This document shows positions 42,169 to 50,543 of a DNA stretch of 64,000 nucleotides, piece after piece. Origin of the DNA: Bradyrhizobium sp. MOS003 (GTDB lineage: Bacteria > Pseudomonadota > Alphaproteobacteria > Rhizobiales > Xanthobacteraceae); contig NZ_PYFW01000002.1 of the NCBI RefSeq assembly GCF_003020125.1, forward strand, positions 310,001 to 374,000, in the 5' to 3' direction. The position numbers were made by a program, and so were the translations under genes. Each line of letters begins with the position of its first letter. Within the stretch, counting starts at the first letter, position 1. The notes beneath the pieces were generated by a model. It saw only the letters and a list, made by a program, of their open reading frames with translations. It did no database searches and had not been told where the DNA came from.

Positions 42169-42900
42169 TTAATGCGACAAGATCTTCGACAAGAACTTCT
42201 GTGCGCGGTCGCTGCGCGGCTTGCCGAAGAAGTCCTCCTTCGGCGCGTCCTCGACGATCTCGCCGCGGTCCATGAAGATCACGCGGTTGGCAACCTTGCG
42301 GGCGAAGCCCATCTCGTGGGTGACAACCATCATGGTCATGCCCTCATGGGCGAGGTCGACCATGACGTCGAGCACCTCGCTGACCATTTCCGGGTCGAGT
42401 GCCGAGGTCGGCTCGTCGAACAGCATGACGATCGGATCCATCGCAAGCGCACGCGCGATCGCAACACGCTGCTGCTGGCCGCCGGACAGGTTCGCGGGAT
42501 ATTTTTGCGCCTGTTCCTTGAGGCCGACGCGCTCCAGCAGCTGCATGCCTTTCGCCATCGCCTTGTCGCGCGACCGGTCGAGCACCTTCTGCTGCGCGAG
42601 GCAGAGATTGTCGATGATCTTCAGATGCGGGAACAGCTCGAAGTGCTGGAATACCATGCCGACGCGCGAGCGCAGCTTGGGCAGATTGGTCTTGGGATCG
42701 TTGACCTTGGTGCCGTCGACGCTGATGTCGCCGCTCTGGAACGGCTCCAGCGCATTGACGCATTTGATCAGCGTCGACTTGCCCGAGCCCGAGGGGCCGC
42801 AGACCACCACGACCTCACCCTTGGTGACGCTGGTTGTGCAATCGGTCAGCACCTGGAAGCTCGGGCTGTACCATTTGTTGACGTGACTGATTTCGATCAT
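42169..42900 (-). CDS. gltL: Amino-acid ABC transporter ATP-binding protein (GltL-like)
   Basis: A 243-residue polar amino-acid ATPase. Walker A is [11 protein letters not shown]-loop [10 protein letters not shown], signature [15 protein letters not shown], Walker [15 protein letters not shown] and H-loop VTHEMGF. The ATG at 42900 is preferred; a GTG at 42909 (9 bp earlier) is in frame. It is the last gene of the operon order gltI-gltJ-gltK-gltL, lying 12 bp after gltK and just before a palindromic repeat. Together these import glutamate/aspartate or a related dicarboxylic amino acid. Confidence 0.95.
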   Translation of the reverse strand: MIEISHVNKWYSPSFQVLTDCTTSVTKGEVVVVCGPSGSGKSTLIKCVNALEPFQSGDISVDGTKVNDPKTNLPKLRSRVGMVFQHFELFPHLKIIDNLCLAQQKVLDRSRDKAMAKGMQLLERVGLKEQAQKYPANLSGGQQQRVAIARALAMDPIVMLFDEPTSALDPEMVSEVLDVMVDLAHEGMTMMVVTHEMGFARKVANRVIFMDRGEIVEDAPKEDFFGKPRSDRAQKFLSKILSH

Positions 42901-42912
42901 GACCGACACGCT

Positions 42913-43605
42913 CTATCGAATGATGGCGATGCGCGCCTGAAGGCGACGGACGCCGAAGGACGCGACACAGGAGATGGTGAAGTAGACGATCGCTGCGAAC
43001 AGGTACATTTCGACGAGGCGCCCGTCGCGCTGCGCGACCTTGCTCGCCGCGCCCAGGAAGTCCGTGATCGAGAGGACGTAAACCAGCGAAGTGTCCTGGA
43101 ACAGAACGATGGTCTGCGTGATCAGCACCGGCAGCATGTTGCGGAAGGCTTGCGGCAACACGACGTAGCGCATGGTCTGGGCGTAAGTCAGCCCAAGCGC
43201 GCTGGCCGCGGCCGGCTGGCCGCGCGAGATCGATTGGATACCTGCGCGCATGATCTCGGAGAAGTATGCCGCCTCGAACATGATGAAGGTGATGAGCGAG
43301 GATGCGAAGGCGCCGACGCTGATCGGGCGCGATGCGCCGGTCACCCATTGCCCGATATAGGGCACCAGGAAGTAGAACCAGAAGATGACCAGCACCAGCG
43401 GCAGCGAGCGCATGAAGTCGACATAGACGCCGGCAACGCGGCCAAGGATCTTGAAGCCGGAGAGCCGCATCAGGGCCAGCGCCGTGCCGAAGACGAGGCC
43501 GCCGAGGGCCGCGAGCGCCGTCAGTGTCAGCGTGAACGTCATGCCCTCAAAGAACAGATAGGGCAGCGCACGGCGAATGACGTCGAAATCGAGGTTGGAA
43601 AACAT
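42913..43605 (-). CDS. gltK: Amino-acid ABC transporter permease (GltK-like)
   Basis: A 230-residue inner-membrane permease with about five segments. The EAA loop appears as AAASALGLTYAQTMRYVVLPQAFRNMLPVLITQ and binds the ATPase. GMTFTLTLTALAALGGLVFGTALAL and YVDFMRSLPLVLVIFWFYFLVPYIGQ are typical of the His/Glu/Gln/Arg permease family. It lies 4 bp after gltJ and 12 bp before gltL, so the genes are translationally coupled. It pairs with GltJ as a heterodimeric channel. Confidence 0.93.
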   Translation of the reverse strand: MFSNLDFDVIRRALPYLFFEGMTFTLTLTALAALGGLVFGTALALMRLSGFKILGRVAGVYVDFMRSLPLVLVIFWFYFLVPYIGQWVTGASRPISVGAFASSLITFIMFEAAYFSEIMRAGIQSISRGQPAAASALGLTYAQTMRYVVLPQAFRNMLPVLITQTIVLFQDTSLVYVLSITDFLGAASKVAQRDGRLVEMYLFAAIVYFTISCVASFGVRRLQARIAIIR

Positions 43606-43609
43606 TGCG

Positions 43610-44341
43610 CTATTTCCCCGTGATGTAGCCGGGGATCGCGACCCAGCGTTCGAGGAAGCGCATCGCAGTCACGACGACGACATTGACGAGAAGGTAGAGG
43701 ATCGTCGCGGCGGTGAAGGCTTCGAACACCTGGAACGAAAATTCCTGCATCGAGCGCGCCTGCCCTGTCAGCTCGAGCAGACCGATGGTGATCGCGACCG
43801 CCGTGTTCTTGATGGTGTTGAGGAATTCGGAGGTGAGCGGCGGCAGGATGATGCGGAACGCCATCGGCAGCAGCACGTAGCGATAGGCCTGCACGGTGGT
43901 GAGGCCAAGCGCAGTGGCCGCCATCTTCTGCCCTCGCGGCAGCGAACCGATACCGGCCTGCAGCTGAACGGCCACGCGGGCCGACATGAAGAAGCCGATG
44001 CCGATCGCGGCCGTCCAGAACGGCGCGTTCGGGAGTTGCTTCATCCAGGTGCCCGCAGCCTTGGGCAGCAGCTCCGGCAGCACGAAGAACCACAGGAACA
44101 GCTGCACGAGCAGCGGCATGTTGCGGAAGAATTCGACATAGGCAAAGCCGAACCAGTTCGCCCCTTTCGACGGCAGCGTTCGCATGACGCCGACGAGCGA
44201 GCCGGTGATCAGCGCGATGACCCAGGCTAGCGCCCCGGTCTTCAGAGTCAGCACCAGGCCCGACAGCAGCATGTCGAGATAGGTGCCGGTCCCCATCGGG
44301 TTCGGCTGGAAGAAGATTCCCCAGTTCCAGTTGTAGTTCAC
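43610..44341 (-). CDS. gltJ: Amino-acid ABC transporter permease (GltJ-like)
   Basis: A 243-residue permease. Starting at GTG 44341 it reads VNYNWNWGIFFQPNPMGTGTYLDM, which matches the E. coli GltJ opening (DWNWGIF), so an 8-codon longer frame is not used. It has GGGGGAC upstream. The EAA loop is MAATALGLTTVQAYRYVLLPMAFRIILPP, and YVEFFRNMPLLVQLFLWFFVLPELLP is typical of this subunit. A perfect 11-bp stem precedes it, between it and the binding-protein gene gltI. It forms the membrane channel with GltK. Confidence 0.94.
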   Translation of the reverse strand: MNYNWNWGIFFQPNPMGTGTYLDMLLSGLVLTLKTGALAWVIALITGSLVGVMRTLPSKGANWFGFAYVEFFRNMPLLVQLFLWFFVLPELLPKAAGTWMKQLPNAPFWTAAIGIGFFMSARVAVQLQAGIGSLPRGQKMAATALGLTTVQAYRYVLLPMAFRIILPPLTSEFLNTIKNTAVAITIGLLELTGQARSMQEFSFQVFEAFTAATILYLLVNVVVVTAMRFLERWVAIPGYITGK

Positions 44342-44395
44342 GTGTCCCCCGCGCGAACGCGCCACTGATCAAGATTGTCCCGGCGCCTATGCAAA

Positions 44396-44430
44396 TGTCC
44401 GGCCACCCCTGTGTCAAGAGTGGCCGGACA
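44396..44430 (-). promoter_or_regulatory. 11-bp perfect stem-loop between gltI and gltJ
   Basis: TGTCCGGCCAC (44396-44406) and GTGGCCGGACA (44420-44430) pair perfectly around a 13-nt loop. On the minus strand it lies 30 bp past the gltI stop and is followed by TTTGC. The position fits an mRNA-stabilising or partly terminating hairpin that keeps the binding protein more abundant than the permeases. Confidence 0.8.
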
Positions 44431-44460
44431 TGATCCCGATCGAAAGATCGAGGTTGTATC

Positions 44461-45372
44461 TTACTTGTAGTCGTCCGGGTTCGGCGAGTCCGAGGGCTTC
44501 GCGAACTCGTTCTTCAGCTCGGCCGAGATCGGCGTATTGAGGTTGAGGCCCTTCGGCGGGATCTTCTGGGTGAACCACTTGTCGTAGATCTTCTGGGCTT
44601 CGCCGGACGTATAGAGCGCAGCGGTCGCCGCATCGACCACCTTCTTGAAGGCGGCGTCGTCCTTGCGCAGCATGATGCCGTAGGGCTCGGGCTTGGAGAA
44701 GGCGTCCTTGGAGACGACGTAGTCATCCGGCGACTTCGAGCCGGCCACGAGGCTCGCGAGCAGGATGTCGTCCATGACGAAGGCGACCGCGCGATCGGTC
44801 TCGACCATCAGGAAGGCTTCGGCGTGGTCCTTGGCGGGAATGATGTTGGCGCCGAGGCTTTTCGCGACATTGGCCTCGGTGAGCTGCTTGATGTTGGTGG
44901 TGCCGGCGGTCGAGACCACGGTCTTGCCCTTGAGGTCGTCGATCGACTTCAGTCCGCTCGACTTCTTGAAGACGTAGCGGCTGGCGGTCAGGAAGTGGGT
45001 GTTGGTGAAGGCTACCTGCTTCTGGCGCTCGGCGTTGTTGGTGGTCGAGCCGCATTCGAGGTCGATGGTGCCGTTGGCCATCAGCGGGATGCGGGTCGCC
45101 GACGTCACCGGGTTGAGCTTGACCTCGAGCTTGTCGAGCTTGAGCTCCTTCTTCACGGCATCGACGATCTTGTAGCAGATGTCCATCGCAAACCCGACGG
45201 GCTTCTGGTTGTCGTCGAGATAGGAGAACGGGATCGAGGAGTCGCGGAAGCCCAGCGTGATGGCGCCGGTGTCCTTGATGTTCTTCAGCGTGCCGGTCAG
45301 CTCCTGGGCTCCGGCCTGGCTGACGGCGAAAGTCGCGGCGAGCGCGAGGCCGATGCTACGGAAATGTTTCAC
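44461..45372 (-). CDS. gltI: Glutamate/aspartate-type ABC transporter substrate-binding protein
   Basis: A 303-residue periplasmic binding protein of the SBP_bac_3 family. A signal peptide (to about QAGAQ) precedes LKNIKDTGAITLGFRDSSIPFSYLDDNQKPVGFAMDICYKIV, the family opening. CGSTTNNAERQKQVAFTNTHFLTASRY and VVSTAGTTNIKQLTEAN match GltI/YbeJ-like receptors. The start is GTG at 45372, with GGGGA 8 nt upstream. It heads the operon and is separated from gltJ by a 119-bp gap containing a strong stem-loop. Ligand is assigned by family resemblance to glutamate/aspartate receptors and is not proven. Confidence 0.92.
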   Translation of the reverse strand: MKHFRSIGLALAATFAVSQAGAQELTGTLKNIKDTGAITLGFRDSSIPFSYLDDNQKPVGFAMDICYKIVDAVKKELKLDKLEVKLNPVTSATRIPLMANGTIDLECGSTTNNAERQKQVAFTNTHFLTASRYVFKKSSGLKSIDDLKGKTVVSTAGTTNIKQLTEANVAKSLGANIIPAKDHAEAFLMVETDRAVAFVMDDILLASLVAGSKSPDDYVVSKDAFSKPEPYGIMLRKDDAAFKKVVDAATAALYTSGEAQKIYDKWFTQKIPPKGLNLNTPISAELKNEFAKPSDSPNPDDYK

Positions 45373-45458
45373 TTTTTTGGTCCCCTTTCAGGATTGTGCA
45401 GCGGGATGCAAGCACAAAATGGATCGGATTAGAATGTGACTTTCGGCGGGATCGCAGC

Positions 45459-46844
45459 TCAGGTTAACGGCCGCGGGAGTTCTCCCAAATCCCAGAACAG
45501 CCCGGCCATCACCGTCAAGGCTTCTTCCGTCAATGGCAGCAGGATGTGCTCATTGGGCGCATGCTGGGAGCAGCCGGGATAGGAGTGCGGGACCCAGATC
45601 GTCGGCAGACCCAGGATCTCGGAGAACACGTCGTTGGGCAGCGAGCCGCCGAAGTTCGGCAGCACCGCCGGCGGCTTGCCGGTGGTCTCTTTCACCGAAT
45701 CCGCCGCCCATTTGATCCAGGGGCTGTCGAAGTCGGTCCGCGAGGCGGCAAAGCTCTGCGCCGCCCGCACCTCGACCATCGGAAAGCCCTTCTGGACAAG
45801 ATGCGCGCGGATCGCCTCGATCAGGCCGCCGACCTCGGTGCCGACCACGAAACGCAGTTGCAGCACGGCATTGGCATGGCCCGGAATGGCGTTGGCCGGC
45901 TTCTCGATATTGCCCGACGACATCGCCAGAACTTCCAGCGTATTCCAGGCATAGAGCCGTTCGGCCGCCGACAGCCCCTCCTCGCCCCAGTTCTCCGCCA
46001 GCGCCGGCTCGTCCTCGGTCGGGACCACCTGCACGTCGGCGAGATAGGAGCGGATCTGGTTGGTGAGGCGCGGCGGCTTCAGCGCGTCGAGCTGAAGCCG
46101 GCCGTGGCCATCGACCAGCGTGGAGATCGCGTTGACTAAAATGGTTGCGGGGTTGGCCAGTACGCCGCCCCAATTGCCGGAATGATGGCCGCCATCGCGC
46201 AGGTTCACATCGAGATGAATGCGGATGCCGCCGCGGCATCCCAGGAACAGCGTCGGGCGGTCGGCGGACAAACGGGGCCCGTCGGAGGCCATGAACAGAT
46301 CGGCCTTGAGCGCGTCGCGATTGAGGTCGCAGACCTTGCCGAGATCGGGCGAGCCGATCTCCTCGCCCATCTCGATGATGAACTTGGCGTTGAAACCGAG
46401 CTTGCCGCCACGGGCGTCGCGCACCGCGCGGAGTGCCGCCATGTTGATGCTGTGCTGGCCCTTGTTGTCGGCGGTGCCGCGGCCATACAGCCGGTTGCCC
46501 GCAACCGTCGTGCGCCAGGGATCGCGGCCCTCGCGCCACTCGCCCTCCATGCCGTCGACGACGTCGCCATGGCCGTAGATCAGCACGGTCGGTGCTGAGG
46601 TGCTTTCGAGATGCTCGGCGAACAGGAACGGCGCCTTGCCGCTGGGGGACTCGACGATGCGGCTGGTGAAATCCAGCGCGGCAAAGGACGGGATCATCTC
46701 CTGTTCCAGATAGGCGCGCAGCTCGGCGCCACGCGACGGATTCTGGCTTTCGGTCTGATAAGCGACGCGGCGGTCGAGTTCAGCGAGGAACGCGCCGGAT
46801 TTGAAGTCGTCCCGGGCGCGGGCGATGGCGTCGGCTCTGGTCAT
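45459..46844 (-). CDS. M20 family metallopeptidase (ArgE/DapE/dipeptidase-like)
   Basis: A 461-residue zinc peptidase of the M20 family. The metal-site pieces are YGHGDVVDG, GRGTADNKGQHS, EMGEEIGS (the catalytic base glutamate) and the C-terminal HAPNEH. The lid/dimerisation domain lies between about 210 and 340. Length and motifs fit M20 dipeptidases such as carnosinase-like enzymes rather than ArgE or DapE. It lies 86 bp upstream of gltI on the same strand, so it probably releases amino acids that the GltIJKL transporter handles. The substrate is not known. Confidence 0.9.
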   Translation of the reverse strand: MTRADAIARARDDFKSGAFLAELDRRVAYQTESQNPSRGAELRAYLEQEMIPSFAALDFTSRIVESPSGKAPFLFAEHLESTSAPTVLIYGHGDVVDGMEGEWREGRDPWRTTVAGNRLYGRGTADNKGQHSINMAALRAVRDARGGKLGFNAKFIIEMGEEIGSPDLGKVCDLNRDALKADLFMASDGPRLSADRPTLFLGCRGGIRIHLDVNLRDGGHHSGNWGGVLANPATILVNAISTLVDGHGRLQLDALKPPRLTNQIRSYLADVQVVPTEDEPALAENWGEEGLSAAERLYAWNTLEVLAMSSGNIEKPANAIPGHANAVLQLRFVVGTEVGGLIEAIRAHLVQKGFPMVEVRAAQSFAASRTDFDSPWIKWAADSVKETTGKPPAVLPNFGGSLPNDVFSEILGLPTIWVPHSYPGCSQHAPNEHILLPLTEEALTVMAGLFWDLGELPRPLT

Positions 46845-46921
46845 TGCTATTCGTCTTCAAGGTCTCGAGGCGGGCGAACCTAGCGGGCTACACTGGCCGT
46901 CGAAAGTGGCGGGGACTTGGA

Positions 46922-46952
46922 TAGTTCTTTTAGTTCTCTTGTAGTTCTCTTG
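46922..46952. repeat. TAGTTCTCTTG direct repeats
   Basis: Two perfect 11-bp copies at 46931-46941 and 46942-46952 follow a partial copy (TAGTTCTTT) at 46922-46930. The period of 9-11 bp is close to one helical turn. They lie about 160 bp upstream of the monooxygenase ATG and may be a regulator array. Confidence 0.55.
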
Positions 46953-47109
46953 GGATTTCGTTCTTGCTCTCTTGAGATTGGCTTGCCAAAGGGCGGCAGC
47001 CCGCTGATTTTGGCCTTGCCAAGCGCAGCTTATATGCAAGAACTTCGCCAAGTTCGGGCGCACATTTACCATTGGAAGAGCGCTCGGTATAGAGCGCCGG
47101 GGAACGATC

Positions 47110-48489
47110 ATGGCCAAGCAGATCAGGCTCAACGCCTTTGCGATGAATTGCGTCGCGCACCAGTCGCCGGGCCTGTGGACCCATCCACGCGACCGCACCG
47201 CCGAGTATAACCGCCTGCCCTACTGGATCGATCTCGCCAAGACGCTGGAGCGCGGCCGTTTCGACGGCTTGTTCCTGGCCGACGTGCTCGGGGTCTACGA
47301 CGTCTATGGCAACAGCCCCGACGCGGCCTTGCGCAACGCGGCGCAGACGCCGTCGAACGAGCCGCTGCTGCTGCTCTCGGCAATGGCCGCGGTGACGAAA
47401 AACCTCGGCTTCGGCGTGACCAGCAATCTCTCCTTCGAACCGCCCTATCCGTTCGCGCGGCGGATGTCGACGCTGGACCATCTCACCGAAGGACGGATCG
47501 GCTGGAACGTCGTCACCGGCTATCTCGACAGCGCAGCGCGAGGTGCCGGCAAGGACAAGCAGACCGGCCACGACGACCGCTACGACATCGCGGACGAATA
47601 CATGGAGGTCGTCTACAAGCTCTGGGAAGGGAGCTGGGAGGACGACGCCGTGCTGCGCGACCGCAAGCGCGGCATCTTCACCGATCCGAGCAAGGTTCAC
47701 CGCATCAATCACGAGAGCGCGAACTACCGCATCAACAACACTATCCATCTCAGCGAGCCGTCGCCGCAACGAACGCCAGTGCTCTACCAGGCCGGCACCT
47801 CGCCGCGCGGCCGGCAGTTCGCGGCCAAGCATGCCGAATGCGTTTTCATGTCGGGACCGTCGGCCAAGATCATCGCGCCGCGCGTCTCGGCGATCCGCCA
47901 GGAGGCCGCCGCACTCGGTCGCGATCCCGCGGAAATCCTGATGTTCAACATGATGACGATCATCCTCGGCAACACCGAAGCCGAAGCGGCGGCGAAATAT
48001 GCCGACTACCGCTCGCATATCAATCCGGAAGGCGCGCTGGCGCTGATGTCGGGTTGGACCGGCATCGACTTCTCCGGCTACGAGCTCGACCAGCAGGTGC
48101 GCCACGTCCAGAACGATGCCGGTCGCAGCGCGCTCGACAACGTCACCCGCGGCGATCCGGACCGGGTCTGGACCGTGCGCGACGTCATCGAGCATGTCGG
48201 CATCGGCGGCGCCGGCCCTGTCGTGGTCGGCACGCCGGAGATGGTCGCGGACAAGATCGAGGATTGGTTCGAGAAGACCGATGTCGACGGGCTCAACGTG
48301 GCCTTCGCCGTCTCGCCCGGCGATTTCGAGGATATCGCCGACATGCTGGTGCCGGAGCTGACGAAGCGCGGGCGATACAAGCCGGAATATGCCAAGGGCA
48401 CGCTGCGCGAGAAGCTGTTCGGCGACGGCCGCGCAAGGCTCAATGCGCCGCATCCGGCCGCGGGGTATCGGGTGGGGAAGAAGGGGTAG
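47110..48489 (+). CDS. NtaA/SnaA/DszA-family FMN-dependent monooxygenase
   Basis: A 459-residue luciferase-like monooxygenase. It opens MAKQIRLNAFAMNCVAHQSPGLWTHPRD and continues with GRFDGLFLADVLGVYDVYG, GFGVTSNLSFEPPYPFARRMSTLDHLTEGRIGWNVVTGYLDSAARG, DIADEYMEVVYKLWEGSWEDDAV and VLYQAGTSPRGRQFAAKHAECVF. These are DszA/NtaA landmarks. It requires reduced FMN from a reductase not encoded nearby. It appears to be monocistronic with a palindromic repeat 8 bp after the stop. It is a diverged paralogue of the gene at 27448-28815. The likely substrates are organosulfur or aminocarboxylate compounds, unproven. Confidence 0.92.
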   Translation: MAKQIRLNAFAMNCVAHQSPGLWTHPRDRTAEYNRLPYWIDLAKTLERGRFDGLFLADVLGVYDVYGNSPDAALRNAAQTPSNEPLLLLSAMAAVTKNLGFGVTSNLSFEPPYPFARRMSTLDHLTEGRIGWNVVTGYLDSAARGAGKDKQTGHDDRYDIADEYMEVVYKLWEGSWEDDAVLRDRKRGIFTDPSKVHRINHESANYRINNTIHLSEPSPQRTPVLYQAGTSPRGRQFAAKHAECVFMSGPSAKIIAPRVSAIRQEAAALGRDPAEILMFNMMTIILGNTEAEAAAKYADYRSHINPEGALALMSGWTGIDFSGYELDQQVRHVQNDAGRSALDNVTRGDPDRVWTVRDVIEHVGIGGAGPVVVGTPEMVADKIEDWFEKTDVDGLNVAFAVSPGDFEDIADMLVPELTKRGRYKPEYAKGTLREKLFGDGRARLNAPHPAAGYRVGKKG

Positions 48490-48496
48490 ATCCCCC

Positions 48497-48578
48497 CGTC
48501 ATTGCGAGCGAAGCAATCCAGAATCCCTCCGCGGGGACAGTCTGGGGTGCTTCGTCGCAAGTGCTCCTCGCAATGACG
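48497..48578. repeat. Dispersed palindromic repeat, family A (copy 2)
   Basis: Perfect 12-bp arms CGTCATTGCGAG (48497-48508) and CTCGCAATGACG (48567-48578). The interior AAGCAATCCAGAATCCC is shared with the copy at 6834-6914. It lies between the convergent monooxygenase and ThDP enzyme genes. Confidence 0.85.
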
Positions 48579-48592
48579 GTGGAAGCAGCGAC

Positions 48593-50254
48593 CTACACCT
48601 TCCCGTCCACCATCACCTCGATCAGCTTCGTGCCCGGCCGGTTGAACGCCGACGCCAGCGTTGCCTTCAATTCGCGTGGATCGCTCACCTTGATCGCCTC
48701 GCAGCCCAGCGCCCTGGCGACGCCGGCGAAATCCACGGGCGGATCGATAAAATCCATGCCGACGTAATTGTCGTCGCCATGGAAGGCGAGCAGGCGCTGC
48801 TTGATGATGCGGTAGCCGCCATTGTTGGCGATGACGACGTTGAGCGGCAGCTTGTGATGTGCCGCGGTCCACAGCGACTGGATCGAATACATCGCGCTGC
48901 CGTCGCCCGAGAAGCACACCACGGGACGATCCGGATTGGCGATGCTCGCGCCAACCGAGGCCGGCAGGCCCCAGCCGATGCCGCCGGAGGCAAGCCCGTG
49001 ATAGCCGTAGCGATCGCGATGTGGTCGCAGCGCCGTCACCTGGCGGCTGGAGGTGAGACCCTCGTCAACGAGGATCGCGTTGTCGGGCATGGCCTCGACC
49101 ATCTGCAGCACCAGATAGTCCGGATCGATCGGGCTGCGACCGGCGCTCTTGCCGATCTGCTCGACCAGCGCTGCGCGGCGCGCGGTCCAATTCTGCGGCG
49201 CCAATGCGGCGAGGCGCTGCTTGGCGCGGCTTGCGAGCGCGGCACCACCCATCTCCTTCAGCACGGGGATCAGCGCGCGCAGCGTCTCCTTCAGGTCCGC
49301 CTTCAGCGCGATCTCGGCGCCATAGTTCTTGGCGATCTCCCAATCGACCAGACCAATCTGCACGATGCCGAGTCCGTCCGGCAGCGCATCGACCTCGCTG
49401 TAGACAGACATCCGCAAGGGATCGCCGCCGAGCGCAATCAGGAGGTCGTAGGGCGCCAGCGTATCGCGCGCCACCTTCTGCACGCGTGCCAGCGTGCCGA
49501 CGAAGCTCGGGTTCTCCGAGAGGAAGTGCGAACCGTAGGGTGTCGAGGACTGGTAGGCGGCAGCTCCAAGCAACTCGGCGAGTTCGGCCGCCTCCTTCAG
49601 CGCGTCGCTCTTCACCACCTCGTCCATGGTGACGATGACGGGGCGCTCGGCCTTCAGCAGCCGCGCGGCAAAGGCCTTCAGTGCCTCGTCCGATGGTTTC
49701 GTGCGCGCGTCGATGCGGGTGGAGCGGCCGAGATCGATGCCGGCTTCGCTGTTCAGGATGTCGCCGGGCAGCGAGATGAACACCGGACCGGTCGGCGGCG
49801 TGGTCGCGATCTTGGCGGCACGGCGCACGATGCGCGGCAAATCCTCCAGCCGCGTCACCTCCACAGCCCATTTCACCAGCGGCTCGGCCATTCGCACCAG
49901 CGGGCCGTAGAGCACCGGTTCCATCAGGCCGTGGCCCTGCTCCTGCTGGCCGGCGGTGAGGATCATCGGCGTGCCCGTGAAATGGGCGTTGTAGAGCGAG
50001 CCCATGGCATTGCCGAGGCCGGGCGCGACATGGACGTTGCAGGCGACCAGCTTGCCGGAGGCGCGGCTGTAGCCGTCGGCGATCGCGACCACCAGGCTCT
50101 CCTGCATCGCCATCACATAGGTGAGATCGGGATGGTCCTTCAGCGCATGCATGATCGGCAGCTCGGTGGTGCCGGGGTTGCCGAACAGATGCGTGATGCC
50201 CTCGTCCTTGAGCAGCGCGAGAAAGGCGGAGCGGCCGGTGATCTTGTTCTTCAT
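48593..50254 (-). CDS. Thiamine diphosphate-dependent enzyme (benzoylformate decarboxylase/acetolactate synthase-like)
   Basis: A 553-residue ThDP enzyme with the usual three-domain layout. The N-terminal PYR domain has FGNPGTTELPIMHAL and the catalytic glutamate in VMAMQESLVVAIADGYSRASG. The central domain has PPTGPVFISLPGDIL. The C-terminal PP domain has the ThDP motif GDGSAMYSIQSLWTAAHHKLPLNVVIANNGGYRI. It is close in layout to benzoylformate decarboxylase and related 2-oxoacid decarboxylases. GGAGGAAAC precedes the ATG at 50254. A longer frame to 50398 is only repeat-derived. Substrate is uncertain. Confidence 0.87.
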   Translation of the reverse strand: MKNKITGRSAFLALLKDEGITHLFGNPGTTELPIMHALKDHPDLTYVMAMQESLVVAIADGYSRASGKLVACNVHVAPGLGNAMGSLYNAHFTGTPMILTAGQQEQGHGLMEPVLYGPLVRMAEPLVKWAVEVTRLEDLPRIVRRAAKIATTPPTGPVFISLPGDILNSEAGIDLGRSTRIDARTKPSDEALKAFAARLLKAERPVIVTMDEVVKSDALKEAAELAELLGAAAYQSSTPYGSHFLSENPSFVGTLARVQKVARDTLAPYDLLIALGGDPLRMSVYSEVDALPDGLGIVQIGLVDWEIAKNYGAEIALKADLKETLRALIPVLKEMGGAALASRAKQRLAALAPQNWTARRAALVEQIGKSAGRSPIDPDYLVLQMVEAMPDNAILVDEGLTSSRQVTALRPHRDRYGYHGLASGGIGWGLPASVGASIANPDRPVVCFSGDGSAMYSIQSLWTAAHHKLPLNVVIANNGGYRIIKQRLLAFHGDDNYVGMDFIDPPVDFAGVARALGCEAIKVSDPRELKATLASAFNRPGTKLIEVMVDGKV

Positions 50255-50367
50255 GTTTCCTCCAGGAGCGGACGTTGCCGCAAGGACGGAAGGCATGATG
50301 GACGAAGTCGGAGGCGACGCGCAAGGAAGCGCGCTCATGGCTGCGTTGCGTGGGCGCGCAAACTGCG

Positions 50368-50538
50368 CTCTCGTGTCCCGGACGCGACGCAGCGCCATAG
50401 CGCGTCGAAGACGCGCGCGAACGCGCTTACGGCGATGCGGCGCAGAGCCGGGAGCCAGCTATCCCCCGGGTTTGACACAACATGGGCCCCGGCTCAGCAG
50501 TGCGGCACTGCGCGCCGCGCTGCGTCCGGGCACGAGAG
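50368..50538. repeat. Dispersed palindromic repeat, family D
   Basis: Long imperfect arms run from CTCTCGTGTCCCGGACGC (50368-50385) to GCGTCCGGGCACGAGAG (50522-50538), with inner GCAGAGCCGGGAGCC/GGGCCCCGGCTC arms. It fills most of the 289-bp gap between the ThDP and GFA genes. Confidence 0.7.
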
Positions 50539-50543
50539 TGGGG

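Noticed and set aside
50255..50398. Longer start for the ThDP enzyme
   Set aside because: The extra residues come from the family D repeat, and GGAGGAAAC directly precedes the ATG at 50254.
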